A stretch of 64,000 nucleotides of DNA from Prolixibacteraceae bacterium (GTDB lineage: Bacteria; Bacteroidota; Bacteroidia; Bacteroidales; Prolixibacteraceae): the NCBI GenBank assembly GCA_019163175.1, contig JAFLKN010000015.1, positions 434,001 to 498,000 of the forward strand, in the 5' to 3' direction. The position numbers were made by a program, and so were the translations under genes. Numbering within the stretch: position 1 is the first letter of the stretch; each line of letters starts with the position of its first letter. Below, in pieces: positions 27,761 through 36,695 of the stretch. Below the pieces are notes generated by a model, which was not told the DNA's origin, made no database searches, and saw only the letters and a list, made by a program, of their open reading frames with translations.

Positions 27761-28807
27761 ATGTCCTATAACCGTATGAGAACAAATCACAACATAGAAG
27801 ATAAAGATTGGGAATTGATCGCTAAATCGATTTACGATGAAAAAACTGAACTGGCAACAGATGAGCAATTTGATGCGGTACAGAATTTCCTTCAGGATAA
27901 AAAAGAAATGGATCAACTCCTGAATCTAACTGAAAAAGTTGATTTGTTTTTTGATCTGAAGAAATACAGCGCACAGGATGCCTGGGAAAAAGTTGAATCT
28001 AGGATACATTCTCAGGCTTTGGTGCAACCAACAAAATTCAGAAAGCTCATCACCAATCCAATCTTCAGAATTGCAGCCGCTGTGCTTTTCGCCGCTCTAT
28101 TGTTGGTTTCAGGATACGAAGTCGTTTACAAACCAGCAGCAAGAAGCCAGTTGCTCGAAATATCAGCAACCAATCAGGTGCTGAATACATTTACGTTACC
28201 CGATGGAACATTGGTGAGTTTAAATAGCGACACCAAATTAAAATACCCGAAAAAATTTGGGCGAAACACCCGCGAAGTGACTATCGAAGGAGAAGCATTT
28301 TTCGAAGTTAAGCCTGATAAAAATAAACCTTTCATTATTCACGCCGGAAAAGCTCAGATTAAAGTTCTTGGTACCAGCTTTAATGTAAGTGCCTATCCGG
28401 AAACTAAACAGGTAGAAGTTATTGTTGAAACCGGTAAAGTGCAGGTTTTAAACAAAACAACGGAAACCTTACAGACCAATGAACTGATCCTGACTCCGGG
28501 CGATAAGGGAACTTTAGTTTATTCGAGCAATTCGTTGCTGAAAACAACCAACCAGAACCCCAATTTTTTAGCTTGGAAAACGCACAACCTGACTTTTAAG
28601 GCGACTTCGCTTGCCGAAGTAATTGGAAATTTAGAAAAAGTTTACAAAGTAAACATTCGTTTGGCCGATTCGAGGCTGAACGGGCTTCTGCTCACGGCTC
28701 AATTCAACGATTATTCCCTCGATTTTATCCTGAAAGTTATTGAAACAACTTTCCAAATCGATGCTCAAAAAGTGAATGGGCAATATATCTTAAAGGCTCG
28801 ATCCTAA
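27761..28807 (+). CDS. FecR-family anti-sigma factor
   Basis: 348 residues. The N-terminal cytoplasmic part (1-92) binds the sigma factor. One membrane helix (about 96-118, FRIAAAVLFAALLLVSGYEV) leads to a periplasmic FecR domain (about 135-235; TFTLPDGTLVSLNSDTKLKY and REVTIEGEAFFEV) and a C-terminal DUF4974-type domain (about 275-345; LTFKATSLAEVIGNLEKVY). Normally such proteins are signalled by the STN domain of a TonB-dependent transporter. Here no transporter follows; the next two genes carry STN domains instead. Confidence 0.95.
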   Translation: MSYNRMRTNHNIEDKDWELIAKSIYDEKTELATDEQFDAVQNFLQDKKEMDQLLNLTEKVDLFFDLKKYSAQDAWEKVESRIHSQALVQPTKFRKLITNPIFRIAAAVLFAALLLVSGYEVVYKPAARSQLLEISATNQVLNTFTLPDGTLVSLNSDTKLKYPKKFGRNTREVTIEGEAFFEVKPDKNKPFIIHAGKAQIKVLGTSFNVSAYPETKQVEVIVETGKVQVLNKTTETLQTNELILTPGDKGTLVYSSNSLLKTTNQNPNFLAWKTHNLTFKATSLAEVIGNLEKVYKVNIRLADSRLNGLLLTAQFNDYSLDFILKVIETTFQIDAQKVNGQYILKARS

Positions 28808-28829
28808 AATTCTACACGTTTGAAATGCC

Positions 28830-30458
28830 ATGAAAACAATTCGAATTATACCCTCAATTTTATTTTCCATAATGTTTGTATTGTTTGTCTCAATGCCAAT
28901 TTTTTCCTATAGCCAGAAACAAACTCCAAAGCAAACAAACAAACAAACCACAAAACAAGTTACCAAACAAGGAACAAAAGAAGATCAAACTGAACATGTA
29001 CTTGACCAAAACATCAGTATTTATGCGGAGAACGAATCGCTTTCGAATGTTATTGAGCGGATTTGCGACTACCTTAAGCTCGATTATTCCTACAACTCAA
29101 AACTGATTGAAGGAAAAAACATCAGCCTGAACGTATCGAACAAACCAATTAAATATGTGCTCGATCAGTTAATGAAAGATTTCTATCTGCTCTTCGAAAT
29201 TCAAGACAATATTTTGGTTATCCGCGACTATGTTCCGATGGACAAAAGTGTTGACTACGACAAAAAAATCAGGAACTATACCAACCAAACCGGTTTTGTT
29301 TTTGATAATCCGAAGAAGAAGTCGATCACCATCAACTTTAAATCGTCGAGTAATCTGATTATTATACCTGTTGCAATCAACAATTCGGATACTCTTAATT
29401 TTATTCTCGACACTGGCGTAAGATACCCGATTATTACTGAGCTTCCGTTTGTGAACAGACTAAACCTGAATTTTCTGCAGCCCATAAATGTGAAAGGATT
29501 GGGAGAAGGCGAGCAGCTTACCGCATACCGTTCGGGAAACAACACCATTAATATTGACGGACTTGTAGCTTACGATCAGGAAATACACATGGTGATCAAC
29601 GAGAATTTCCAGATTTCGCATATCCTCGGAATTCCGGTTCACGGGCTGATTGGATTCAATCTGTTTAAAGATTATGTGGTAAAAATCGATTATACCGAGC
29701 ACAAAATAACGCTGACCAAACCCGAATTTTTCGTTTACAAGGAAAAAGAGAAAGACATTGTTCTTCCGTTAACTTTTGAGCAGAACAAACCATTCGTTAA
29801 AACCAGCATTGTTACAGATAAAAACGAAGATGTTCCGGTGAAATTATTGGTTGATACCGGTGCTAGTGATGCTATCTGGCTATCAACCAACTCCGACAGC
29901 CGCATTTCCTTACCCGAAAACCACATAGAAACCTTCCTTGGTCGTGGTTTAAGTGGCGATTTGTACGGTAAAAAGGGACGCATAGGAGCTATTTGGGTTG
30001 GACCGCTGGTATTGTACGAACCCATTGTTGCATTTCCAGAAAATGAAATGATCGATCAGCTTATTGGTAAAAACGACCGTAACGGAACCCTGGGTGCCGA
30101 AATCCTGAGAAGGTTTTATGTAACCATGGACTACCCAAACAAACGACTTATTCTGAGACCAAATAGCGATTTGAAAGATGATTTCAACTACAACATGAGT
30201 GGTTTGGAAGTGACCAATCCAATGCCCGGAGTACCGATCTTCATTATTAGCGATATCCGGAAAAATTCTCCTGCTTATTATGCCGGAATTCAGGAGAATG
30301 ACCAGATAATTTCATTAAACAGTACCAGTCACAAAACATTAACCTTAAATGATATAAATTTGCTGTTTCAAAGTCAGCAGGACCGGCGGATTAAATTGAC
30401 CGTTCTTCGCAATGGCGAGCAGGTCAAAACCGAATTTTTCCTGAAAAAGATGTTTTGA
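28830..30458 (+). CDS. Exported STN + double aspartyl protease + PDZ protein
   Basis: 542 residues with a signal peptide (IPSILFSIMFVLFVSMPIFSYS). A Lys/Gln/Thr-rich linker (30-52) is encoded partly by a CAAA tetranucleotide run at 28932-28948. An STN domain follows (about 60-132, YAENESLSNVIERICDYLKL to the ILVIRDY strand). Two retropepsin-like aspartyl protease lobes follow, with Asp194 in FILDTGVRYP and Asp342 in LLVDTGASDA. A PDZ domain ends the protein (about 455-540). Two DTG motifs in one chain could form a complete pepsin-like site. It lies 22 bp after the anti-sigma gene. The STN domain may signal to FecR, and the protease may cut FecR or surface substrates (inference). Confidence 0.8.
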   Translation: MKTIRIIPSILFSIMFVLFVSMPIFSYSQKQTPKQTNKQTTKQVTKQGTKEDQTEHVLDQNISIYAENESLSNVIERICDYLKLDYSYNSKLIEGKNISLNVSNKPIKYVLDQLMKDFYLLFEIQDNILVIRDYVPMDKSVDYDKKIRNYTNQTGFVFDNPKKKSITINFKSSSNLIIIPVAINNSDTLNFILDTGVRYPIITELPFVNRLNLNFLQPINVKGLGEGEQLTAYRSGNNTINIDGLVAYDQEIHMVINENFQISHILGIPVHGLIGFNLFKDYVVKIDYTEHKITLTKPEFFVYKEKEKDIVLPLTFEQNKPFVKTSIVTDKNEDVPVKLLVDTGASDAIWLSTNSDSRISLPENHIETFLGRGLSGDLYGKKGRIGAIWVGPLVLYEPIVAFPENEMIDQLIGKNDRNGTLGAEILRRFYVTMDYPNKRLILRPNSDLKDDFNYNMSGLEVTNPMPGVPIFIISDIRKNSPAYYAGIQENDQIISLNSTSHKTLTLNDINLLFQSQQDRRIKLTVLRNGEQVKTEFFLKKMF

Positions 30459-30549
30459 AACGAAACTGTTTAGTAAGCCCGAATGAAACTGACAAACAAA
30501 CAAGAGAGTTTCATCCGTTGGTTAAAAAACAAACCATTACCGGATTAAA

Positions 30550-32127
30550 ATGAAGCCAGCTTACGGAATCTTATTGATTGTTTTCCTTTTGTCGTTCGGC
30601 ACAGCCTGGGCACAGAAGGAAAACAATTCCGTTCTGGATAAAAAGATAAGCCTTGAAATCAAGAACGAACCAATAACATCTATCCTCGATCAAATATCGG
30701 CAAAAGCACAAATCTTTTTCTCATACGATGCCACACTGATTGAAGCCGATAAAAAAAAGGATCTGGTGGTGGACGACAAAACCATTCAGGAATGCCTTGA
30801 CCAACTCTTCGACTCACGATTCATATACAAAACCCTCGGCGATCAAATCATTATTACTCCACCTGAAATTAAAGAAGAAAAAAAAAAGGAAGTTGGAGTA
30901 ATTGATGAAAAACCTAAGATTATTATTTACCGAGGACGGGTTATTGACCGTGAAGAAAAAGACGTTTTGCCCTATGCAAGCATTTCAATTTTAAGAAGTA
31001 ATACAGGAACCATTTCAAACATCGATGGCGACTTTGAATTAAAAATTCCAGAATCGATGAAACAGGACACCGTCCTGTTTTCTTGTTTGGGCTACCGGCA
31101 ACTCAAACAACCTATTCGTGATATTACAGACGAAAATTACACCATTTATCTCCAGCCGAGCTCGGTTCAACTCAAAGAAATTAAAGTAACCGTAATCAAT
31201 CCTCAGGATATTCTGGCTAAAATACTCTCCAAAATTTTATTGAACTATCCACGCGATCCTGAGATTATGACTTCCTTCTATCGTGAAGTGCTTAAGCAGG
31301 ACAACAAATACATTGATGTGGCTGAAGCGCTTATGGAAATAAGGAAAGCCTCTTACGACAATACCTTTGCACAGGATAAGGTGAAATTCATAAAAGGACG
31401 AAAAAACTTAAATGTCAAACCGTTTAAATTTGTTGATTTTAAAATTCAGGGAGGGCCATATTACATTACAAAACTTGATGTGGTGAAGACTCTGGATTCG
31501 TTTCTCGATCCTGAATTTCGAGAATTTTACAAATTCTCGCTCGACGAAATTGTGGAAGTTGATAACCGCGAAACCTATGTGATCAAATTCAGGCCAAAAG
31601 AAAAAGTTGACTACCCTTGTTACCAGGGGAAAATGTATGTGGATATGTCGTCATTCGCGCTGGTGCGGGCCGAATTCAGTCTCAGCCGCTCGGGCTTAAA
31701 ATTTGCACACGAATCGCTTATTAAGAAAAAGCCTAAAGACTTTTATGTAAGACCCATCAATGTGGATTACAAGGTAAGTTACCGCCGTTTAAACAATAAA
31801 TGGCATCTTAACACAGCGCAGGCCTCAATCAAATTCAGGGTTAAGAGTAAAAAAGACAAGGTAAATTCGATCTTTCACAGTACCTCCGAATTACTTATTA
31901 CCGACATTAAACCGGATGACCGAACCCGTTATAAACGGGATGAGCTGTTCAGCCCGAAAGATATTTTTACTGAAATTATTACGAATTATGACGAAGGCTT
32001 TTGGGGAGATTACAACACCATTAAACCTTCGGAAGCTCTCCGGAAAGCTCTCCGGAAATATTATCTCGAAAACGATTCCTTATTTAAAATCAACGAAAAG
32101 GAAGAAGGTATTTTAAACCACAAATAA
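30550..32127 (+). CDS. Exported STN + carboxypeptidase-regulatory-like domain protein
   Basis: 525 residues with a signal peptide (GILLIVFLLSFGTAWAQ). An STN domain (about 32-108; ISLEIKNEPITSILDQISAK) is followed by a Lys/Glu linker, a carboxypeptidase-regulatory-like beta-sandwich (about 125-210; GRVIDREEKDVLPYASISI, then NIDGDFELKIP) and a long C-terminal region (about 225-525) of unassigned family that may be a beta-rich outer-membrane-associated domain. STN plus carboxypeptidase-regulatory domains is the front end of many SusC-type transporters, but there is no plug or barrel here. It is in the same operon as the protease, 91 bp after it. Confidence 0.7.
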   Translation: MKPAYGILLIVFLLSFGTAWAQKENNSVLDKKISLEIKNEPITSILDQISAKAQIFFSYDATLIEADKKKDLVVDDKTIQECLDQLFDSRFIYKTLGDQIIITPPEIKEEKKKEVGVIDEKPKIIIYRGRVIDREEKDVLPYASISILRSNTGTISNIDGDFELKIPESMKQDTVLFSCLGYRQLKQPIRDITDENYTIYLQPSSVQLKEIKVTVINPQDILAKILSKILLNYPRDPEIMTSFYREVLKQDNKYIDVAEALMEIRKASYDNTFAQDKVKFIKGRKNLNVKPFKFVDFKIQGGPYYITKLDVVKTLDSFLDPEFREFYKFSLDEIVEVDNRETYVIKFRPKEKVDYPCYQGKMYVDMSSFALVRAEFSLSRSGLKFAHESLIKKKPKDFYVRPINVDYKVSYRRLNNKWHLNTAQASIKFRVKSKKDKVNSIFHSTSELLITDIKPDDRTRYKRDELFSPKDIFTEIITNYDEGFWGDYNTIKPSEALRKALRKYYLENDSLFKINEKEEGILNHK

Positions 32128-32136
32128 TCATGCAGC

Positions 32137-34716
32137 ATGAAAACTTTAATTTTATTGGTAGTTGGGGTTTGGATCGGATTAGCAGTATCGGCACAAAATC
32201 AAGGGCCAATTCCCAAAATAAGCCAACAAATGGCCGAATATTTCAGCTACTTCCCAAAAGAAAAAGTTTTTGTGGCCACAGATCATTCGAGTTATAAACC
32301 TGGTGAAACCATCTGGTTCCGTGCTTTTGTAACCACAGGCAATAATCTGCCAGCACCCAAAGAAAGCAATGAACTTTTCGTTAAGCTCTACGATAAAACA
32401 GGTACTGCGGTTGTGACCGAAATTTTTAAACTCGAAAATGGGTCAACACCTGGAGATCTGACACTTCCCGAAACTCTTCAAAAAGGAATTTATACAGTGG
32501 CGGCCTATACCTCAGCGCATACTTCGCCGGAAGAAATGTCATACACAACACTCCGGATAGATCCGGAATACAGTGGTCAACTGTTGGCTGATGCAGTGGC
32601 TAAAGACAGTATATCAACCGCTGGCCAAGGCAATGAACTATTTGTGGCTTTGCGCAATATTTCAGGCGAAATGCAGAAAAACACTGCGATTCGCTTCCAG
32701 TTTATGAACGGAACCGAAGTGATTGAAAAAGGAAAGGCAAAGACGGATGAAAAAGGCAAACTTAATCTTCCATTTACACTACCCGTTAAAACCAACGGTG
32801 AACCATTTCTTTGCGAACTGAGCGACAACAAAGGCGACTGGAAACAAGAGGTGTTCCTTCCTTCGAACCTCGATCAACTCGCCGTTCGCTTTTTTCCTGA
32901 AGGCGGCAGTCTCGTCAATGGAGTTCAGGCTAAAATCGGTTTTACAGCTTTCAACAAATGGGGAATTCCTGTCGATCTGGAAGGATCGGTACTCGACCAG
33001 GAAGGAAAGTCTGTGAGCCAGGTGAAAACATTTACCAAAGGACTTGGACTTTTCTCACTTACACCCACCGAAAGTCAAAAATACAAATTTGTTGTCACGG
33101 GTAAGAATGGGCTGAACCAATCGTTTGAACTTCCGACTTTTGGTTCTGATGGACTTGCCTTATCGGTGGGTAAAACCGATGCCGAATTTATTTCGGCCAA
33201 TCTGATTTTTGCCGACAAACAGAAACATTCAATTGCACTACTGGTAAACCAGGGAAGTTCGATAAACTGGGCCGCCGATATGGAAATTAATGGAATAGGC
33301 CGGATAAAAATTCCCTCGGAAAACCTGACTAACGGTATTAATCAGTTGTCAGTATTTTCGAATGACGGCAAATTGCTGGCGCAACGAATCGTTTTCATTG
33401 ATAAAAAACAAGAACTTCAAATTTCAGTTCAACCTGAAAAAGACAAGCTGGCTGTGGGCGAAAGCATGAAAGTAAAAATTAAACTGACTGACGAAAATGG
33501 TCAGCCTGTTTCGGGAACAGTGAGCGTTTCGGTATCTGACAAACACCGGACTCAACTCGACAAGCCCGATATTGCAGAATGCTTGCTAATGGATACAGAA
33601 CTTGAGACTCCCTTTTCCCTTATCTCAAGGATATTGAAAGGTAAAATTACCAATACAGCTCTGCTTGATGTGTATTTAATTGCAAATGAGATTAAAGGAT
33701 TCGACTGGACAAAAATCAGGCAATTCAAACCCGAGAATACAACAAATTCCAACTTGGGCGTTAGCGGAATTTCAGGCTTTGTCACGGATAAAAACGGGAC
33801 TAAAATGAATAGAGCAAAAGTAAGTCTGGTGAATAATAAAACCATGCAATTGCACACCACTACGACCAACGCCGACGGACGATTTTCCTTTCCAAACCTC
33901 TTAACCGGAAATGCCGATGACTTTTCGGCCAAAGCTACCGACCCGGAAGGGAAACGGGAATTAAAGGTAACTTTCAATAAAAATCTGGAGTCATTAATTT
34001 CAGAATTTGTCACCCGGCAAGCGCTGAAATACAGCTTTGCCAATGAACAGGAATTTACGAATGAAATTTATTTCAGCAATAATCCAGATCTATTCACCAA
34101 AGCACCAAAGCCTGTTAAAACAAATACCATGGGTATTGAAAATCAGCGTCGCATGTTGTCGACTGCAACCAGTATTCTGGATGTAATCAAGTCGATAAAA
34201 CCGTATAAAATAATGAACAATCAAATCGTATTTGTTGGATCGGAAAATTCAATCAACTTTCAGGGAGGAGCTCTGATTGTGATTGACGGGCAACAGCTTG
34301 GAACCGATATATCAGCGCTTCAAAACATCTCCCCTCTCGAAGTAGATTATATAAATGTTTCGACTAATCCCATGGATATACAACGCTACACTGGCCTGAA
34401 TTCGGTAGGGCTCATCGAAATATTTATGAAAAGGGCCAAAGCTCCTGATGCAGAAATAAGCGCAGCACCGGAAAACAAATACGATGGTAAATTCCGCATT
34501 GCTAATCCATTCCCTGCCGCACCAACTCACGCTAAACGAGATGCCCGGACAACACTTTTATGGATTCCGGATCAACTTGTAAAGGAAACCGGGCAGTTTG
34601 AGTTTCTGGTGACTGCCGGAAAAGTAATCTCCGATTTTATTATTGAAGTGCAGGGGATCTCTGGGAAAGGCTCTGTGGGTAGCGGAACAGCTAGCTTTTC
34701 CACCATCAAACAATGA
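32137..34716 (+). CDS. Macroglobulin-like exported protein with an orphan TonB-plug-like domain
   Basis: 859 residues with a signal peptide (LILLVVGVWIGLAVSAQ). Near the N-terminus, VFVATDHSSYKPGETIWFRA is a typical MG2-type domain of alpha-2-macroglobulin-like proteins. Further MG-like beta-sandwiches follow (for example about 425-470, KLAVGESMKVKIKLTDENGQ). Then come a carboxypeptidase-regulatory-like domain (about 545-620; SGFVTDKNGTKMNRAKVSLV) and a plug-like segment (about 672-768; ALIVIDGQQLG, then YINVSTNPMDIQRYTG and GLIEIFMKRA) without a barrel. No thioester motif was seen. It starts 9 bp after the STN protein. Related large MG2-containing proteins occur in Bacteroidota, but their function is not established to my knowledge. 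Confidence 0.65.
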   Translation: MKTLILLVVGVWIGLAVSAQNQGPIPKISQQMAEYFSYFPKEKVFVATDHSSYKPGETIWFRAFVTTGNNLPAPKESNELFVKLYDKTGTAVVTEIFKLENGSTPGDLTLPETLQKGIYTVAAYTSAHTSPEEMSYTTLRIDPEYSGQLLADAVAKDSISTAGQGNELFVALRNISGEMQKNTAIRFQFMNGTEVIEKGKAKTDEKGKLNLPFTLPVKTNGEPFLCELSDNKGDWKQEVFLPSNLDQLAVRFFPEGGSLVNGVQAKIGFTAFNKWGIPVDLEGSVLDQEGKSVSQVKTFTKGLGLFSLTPTESQKYKFVVTGKNGLNQSFELPTFGSDGLALSVGKTDAEFISANLIFADKQKHSIALLVNQGSSINWAADMEINGIGRIKIPSENLTNGINQLSVFSNDGKLLAQRIVFIDKKQELQISVQPEKDKLAVGESMKVKIKLTDENGQPVSGTVSVSVSDKHRTQLDKPDIAECLLMDTELETPFSLISRILKGKITNTALLDVYLIANEIKGFDWTKIRQFKPENTTNSNLGVSGISGFVTDKNGTKMNRAKVSLVNNKTMQLHTTTTNADGRFSFPNLLTGNADDFSAKATDPEGKRELKVTFNKNLESLISEFVTRQALKYSFANEQEFTNEIYFSNNPDLFTKAPKPVKTNTMGIENQRRMLSTATSILDVIKSIKPYKIMNNQIVFVGSENSINFQGGALIVIDGQQLGTDISALQNISPLEVDYINVSTNPMDIQRYTGLNSVGLIEIFMKRAKAPDAEISAAPENKYDGKFRIANPFPAAPTHAKRDARTTLLWIPDQLVKETGQFEFLVTAGKVISDFIIEVQGISGKGSVGSGTASFSTIKQ

Positions 34717-34781
34717 GATCAAAAGATGGAATAAATTGAGACAAATAGTTTTGTCAGAAAAGTTCGCAAAGGTTCACCAGC

Positions 34782-36425
34782 CTATTTCACTACTTTTCGC
34801 TCAATTTCGCGCAGGTTGTCCAGTTTTTTCTTTTCAAGGAAGCCTTTGATATCGTACAAATGTTCTTTCACCTGCTTGTTCCCGAATTCGTAAACTTTTT
34901 CGGCCAGGCCATCCAGAAAATCGCGGTCGTGCGAAACCAAAATGAGGGTACCATCGAAATCTTTCAGGGCACTTTTCAGGATGTCTTTGGTTCGCATATC
35001 GAGGTGATTGGTAGGCTCATCTAGAATCAGCAGGTTTACCGGTTCCAAAAGCAGTTTGACCATTGCCAGTCGGGTTCGTTCACCTCCTGAAAGTACTCTC
35101 ACCTTTTTGGTGATGCTGTCTCCCCCGAACATAAAGGCACCGAGAAGGTCTTTAATTTTGGTCCGGATATCACCAACTGCCACATCGTCGATAGTCTGGA
35201 AAACAGTCAGTTCTTCGTCGAGCAAAGAGGCCTGATTTTGAGCGAAATAGCCAATCATCGTATTGTGTCCCAAAGTCATTTTTCCCTCGTACTCAATTTC
35301 GCTCATGATGGCTTTCACCAAAGTCGATTTTCCCTCACCATTTTTTCCTACAAAAGCCACTTTCTCGCCTCTTGAAATCGTCAAGTTTGCGTTCGCGAAA
35401 ACTAAATGATCGCCATAACTTTTTCCCAGATCTTCAACAATTACCGGGTAATTTCCGGAGCGGGGCGAAGGCGGAAATTTCAGGCGAAGCGCTGAAGAAT
35501 CAACCTCATCAACTTCAACAATTTCCAGTTTTTCAAGCATTTTTACACGCGACTGAACTTGCAACGTTTTTGAATAGGTTCCCTTGAAGCGATCGATAAA
35601 TTCGGTGGTATCGGCTATAAATCTTTGTTGCTCGTCGAATTGCTTTTGCTGCTGCTCCCTGCGTTCCTTGCGCAATTCAAGGTAATGCGAGTAGTTTACT
35701 TTATAATCGTAAATGCGACCCATCGTCACTTCAACAGTGCGGGTGGTAATGTTATCGACAAAAGCCCGGTCATGCGAAATCACAATCACCGCTTTGGCGC
35801 TGTTGATCAGGAAGTCTTCCAACCACTGAATCGATTCGATATCCATGTGATTGGTTGGCTCATCCAAAAGAATCAGGTCGGGTTTTTGCAACAGAATCTT
35901 AGCCAGCTCAATGCGCATCCGCCATCCACCACTGAATTCGCTGGTTGGTCGGGTAAAATCTTCGCGCAGAAAACCAAGCCCAAGCAGAATTTTCTCCACT
36001 TCAGCATCAAAGTTGATCTCTTCAATCGAATAGTATTTTTCACTCAGGGTAGAAACACGTTCAATCAGGTCGGCATAGTAGTCTGATTCGTAGTCGGTGC
36101 GAATTGTCAGTTCCTCGTTCATCGCAGCAATTTCGCGTTCCATATCGTGAATGCGCGAAAAGGCCTGCGAAGCTTCTTCAAAAACAGTACGTTTGTCATC
36201 GATGAGTAAATGCTGCGGCAAGTATGCAATCACGGCATCTTTAGGTGCAGAAATTCGTCCTTTGTTAGGATTCCGTTCTCCAGCAATCACTTTCAGAAGC
36301 GTTGATTTTCCTGCTCCATTTTTCCCCATCAAAGCGATGCGGTCTTTTTCGTTAATCACAAATGAGATGTCCGAAAAAAGCGCCGATCCGCCAAACTCCA
36401 CTGTAATACCGTCAACTGAAATCAT
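34782..36425 (-). CDS. ABC-F family ATPase
   Basis: 547 residues with no membrane segment. Two ABC domains are present, with Walker A motifs GKNGAGKST and GKNGEGKST, signatures FSGGWRMR and LSGGERTR, and Walker B ending in LLDEPTNHMD and ILDEPTNHLD. The linker between them (about 245-300) is charged and helical. ABC-F proteins act on the ribosome, easing stalled translation or protecting against antibiotics; this one looks like a housekeeping member rather than a resistance protein (inference). It converges with the macroglobulin-like gene, 65 bp apart. Confidence 0.95.
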   Translation of the reverse strand: MISVDGITVEFGGSALFSDISFVINEKDRIALMGKNGAGKSTLLKVIAGERNPNKGRISAPKDAVIAYLPQHLLIDDKRTVFEEASQAFSRIHDMEREIAAMNEELTIRTDYESDYYADLIERVSTLSEKYYSIEEINFDAEVEKILLGLGFLREDFTRPTSEFSGGWRMRIELAKILLQKPDLILLDEPTNHMDIESIQWLEDFLINSAKAVIVISHDRAFVDNITTRTVEVTMGRIYDYKVNYSHYLELRKERREQQQKQFDEQQRFIADTTEFIDRFKGTYSKTLQVQSRVKMLEKLEIVEVDEVDSSALRLKFPPSPRSGNYPVIVEDLGKSYGDHLVFANANLTISRGEKVAFVGKNGEGKSTLVKAIMSEIEYEGKMTLGHNTMIGYFAQNQASLLDEELTVFQTIDDVAVGDIRTKIKDLLGAFMFGGDSITKKVRVLSGGERTRLAMVKLLLEPVNLLILDEPTNHLDMRTKDILKSALKDFDGTLILVSHDRDFLDGLAEKVYEFGNKQVKEHLYDIKGFLEKKKLDNLREIERKVVK

Positions 36426-36448
36426 TCTATCCTGTTTTTTTGAAGGCG

Positions 36449-36456
36449 CAAAGATA
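36449..36456 (-). promoter_or_regulatory. Likely -7 box for the ABC-F gene
   Basis: The reverse complement reads TATCTTTG, matching TAnnTTTG, 23 nt upstream of the ABC-F start codon. No convincing -33 box was found. Confidence 0.45.
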
Positions 36457-36695
36457 AACGTTTTACTTTAAGTACATCTGACCCCATTTTATACCAGAGA
36501 AAATCCTCAATTAATTAACTTAAACCTATTCAAAGCTTATTCGCTATCAGGCCGATTCTTAAAATTAGCTTAAATCACTCGTTCAACTGGTTTTGAGATA
36601 ATCTTTTTTGCTCACAAAATGTTTTGGATTTGCAAAACAAATTTTCAGACTATTTTCATTAACTTTTGAGGATTAAATCAAAGAAACCAAAAACA

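Noticed and set aside
28932-28948. CAAA tetranucleotide run as a phase-variation switch in the protease gene
   Set aside because: Only four units; contingency repeats are usually longer, and the Lys/Gln/Thr linker explains the composition.
33552-34043. 163-codon open frame antisense to the macroglobulin-like gene
   Set aside because: It is overlapped fully by a well-supported gene and has no start signals or recognisable domain.
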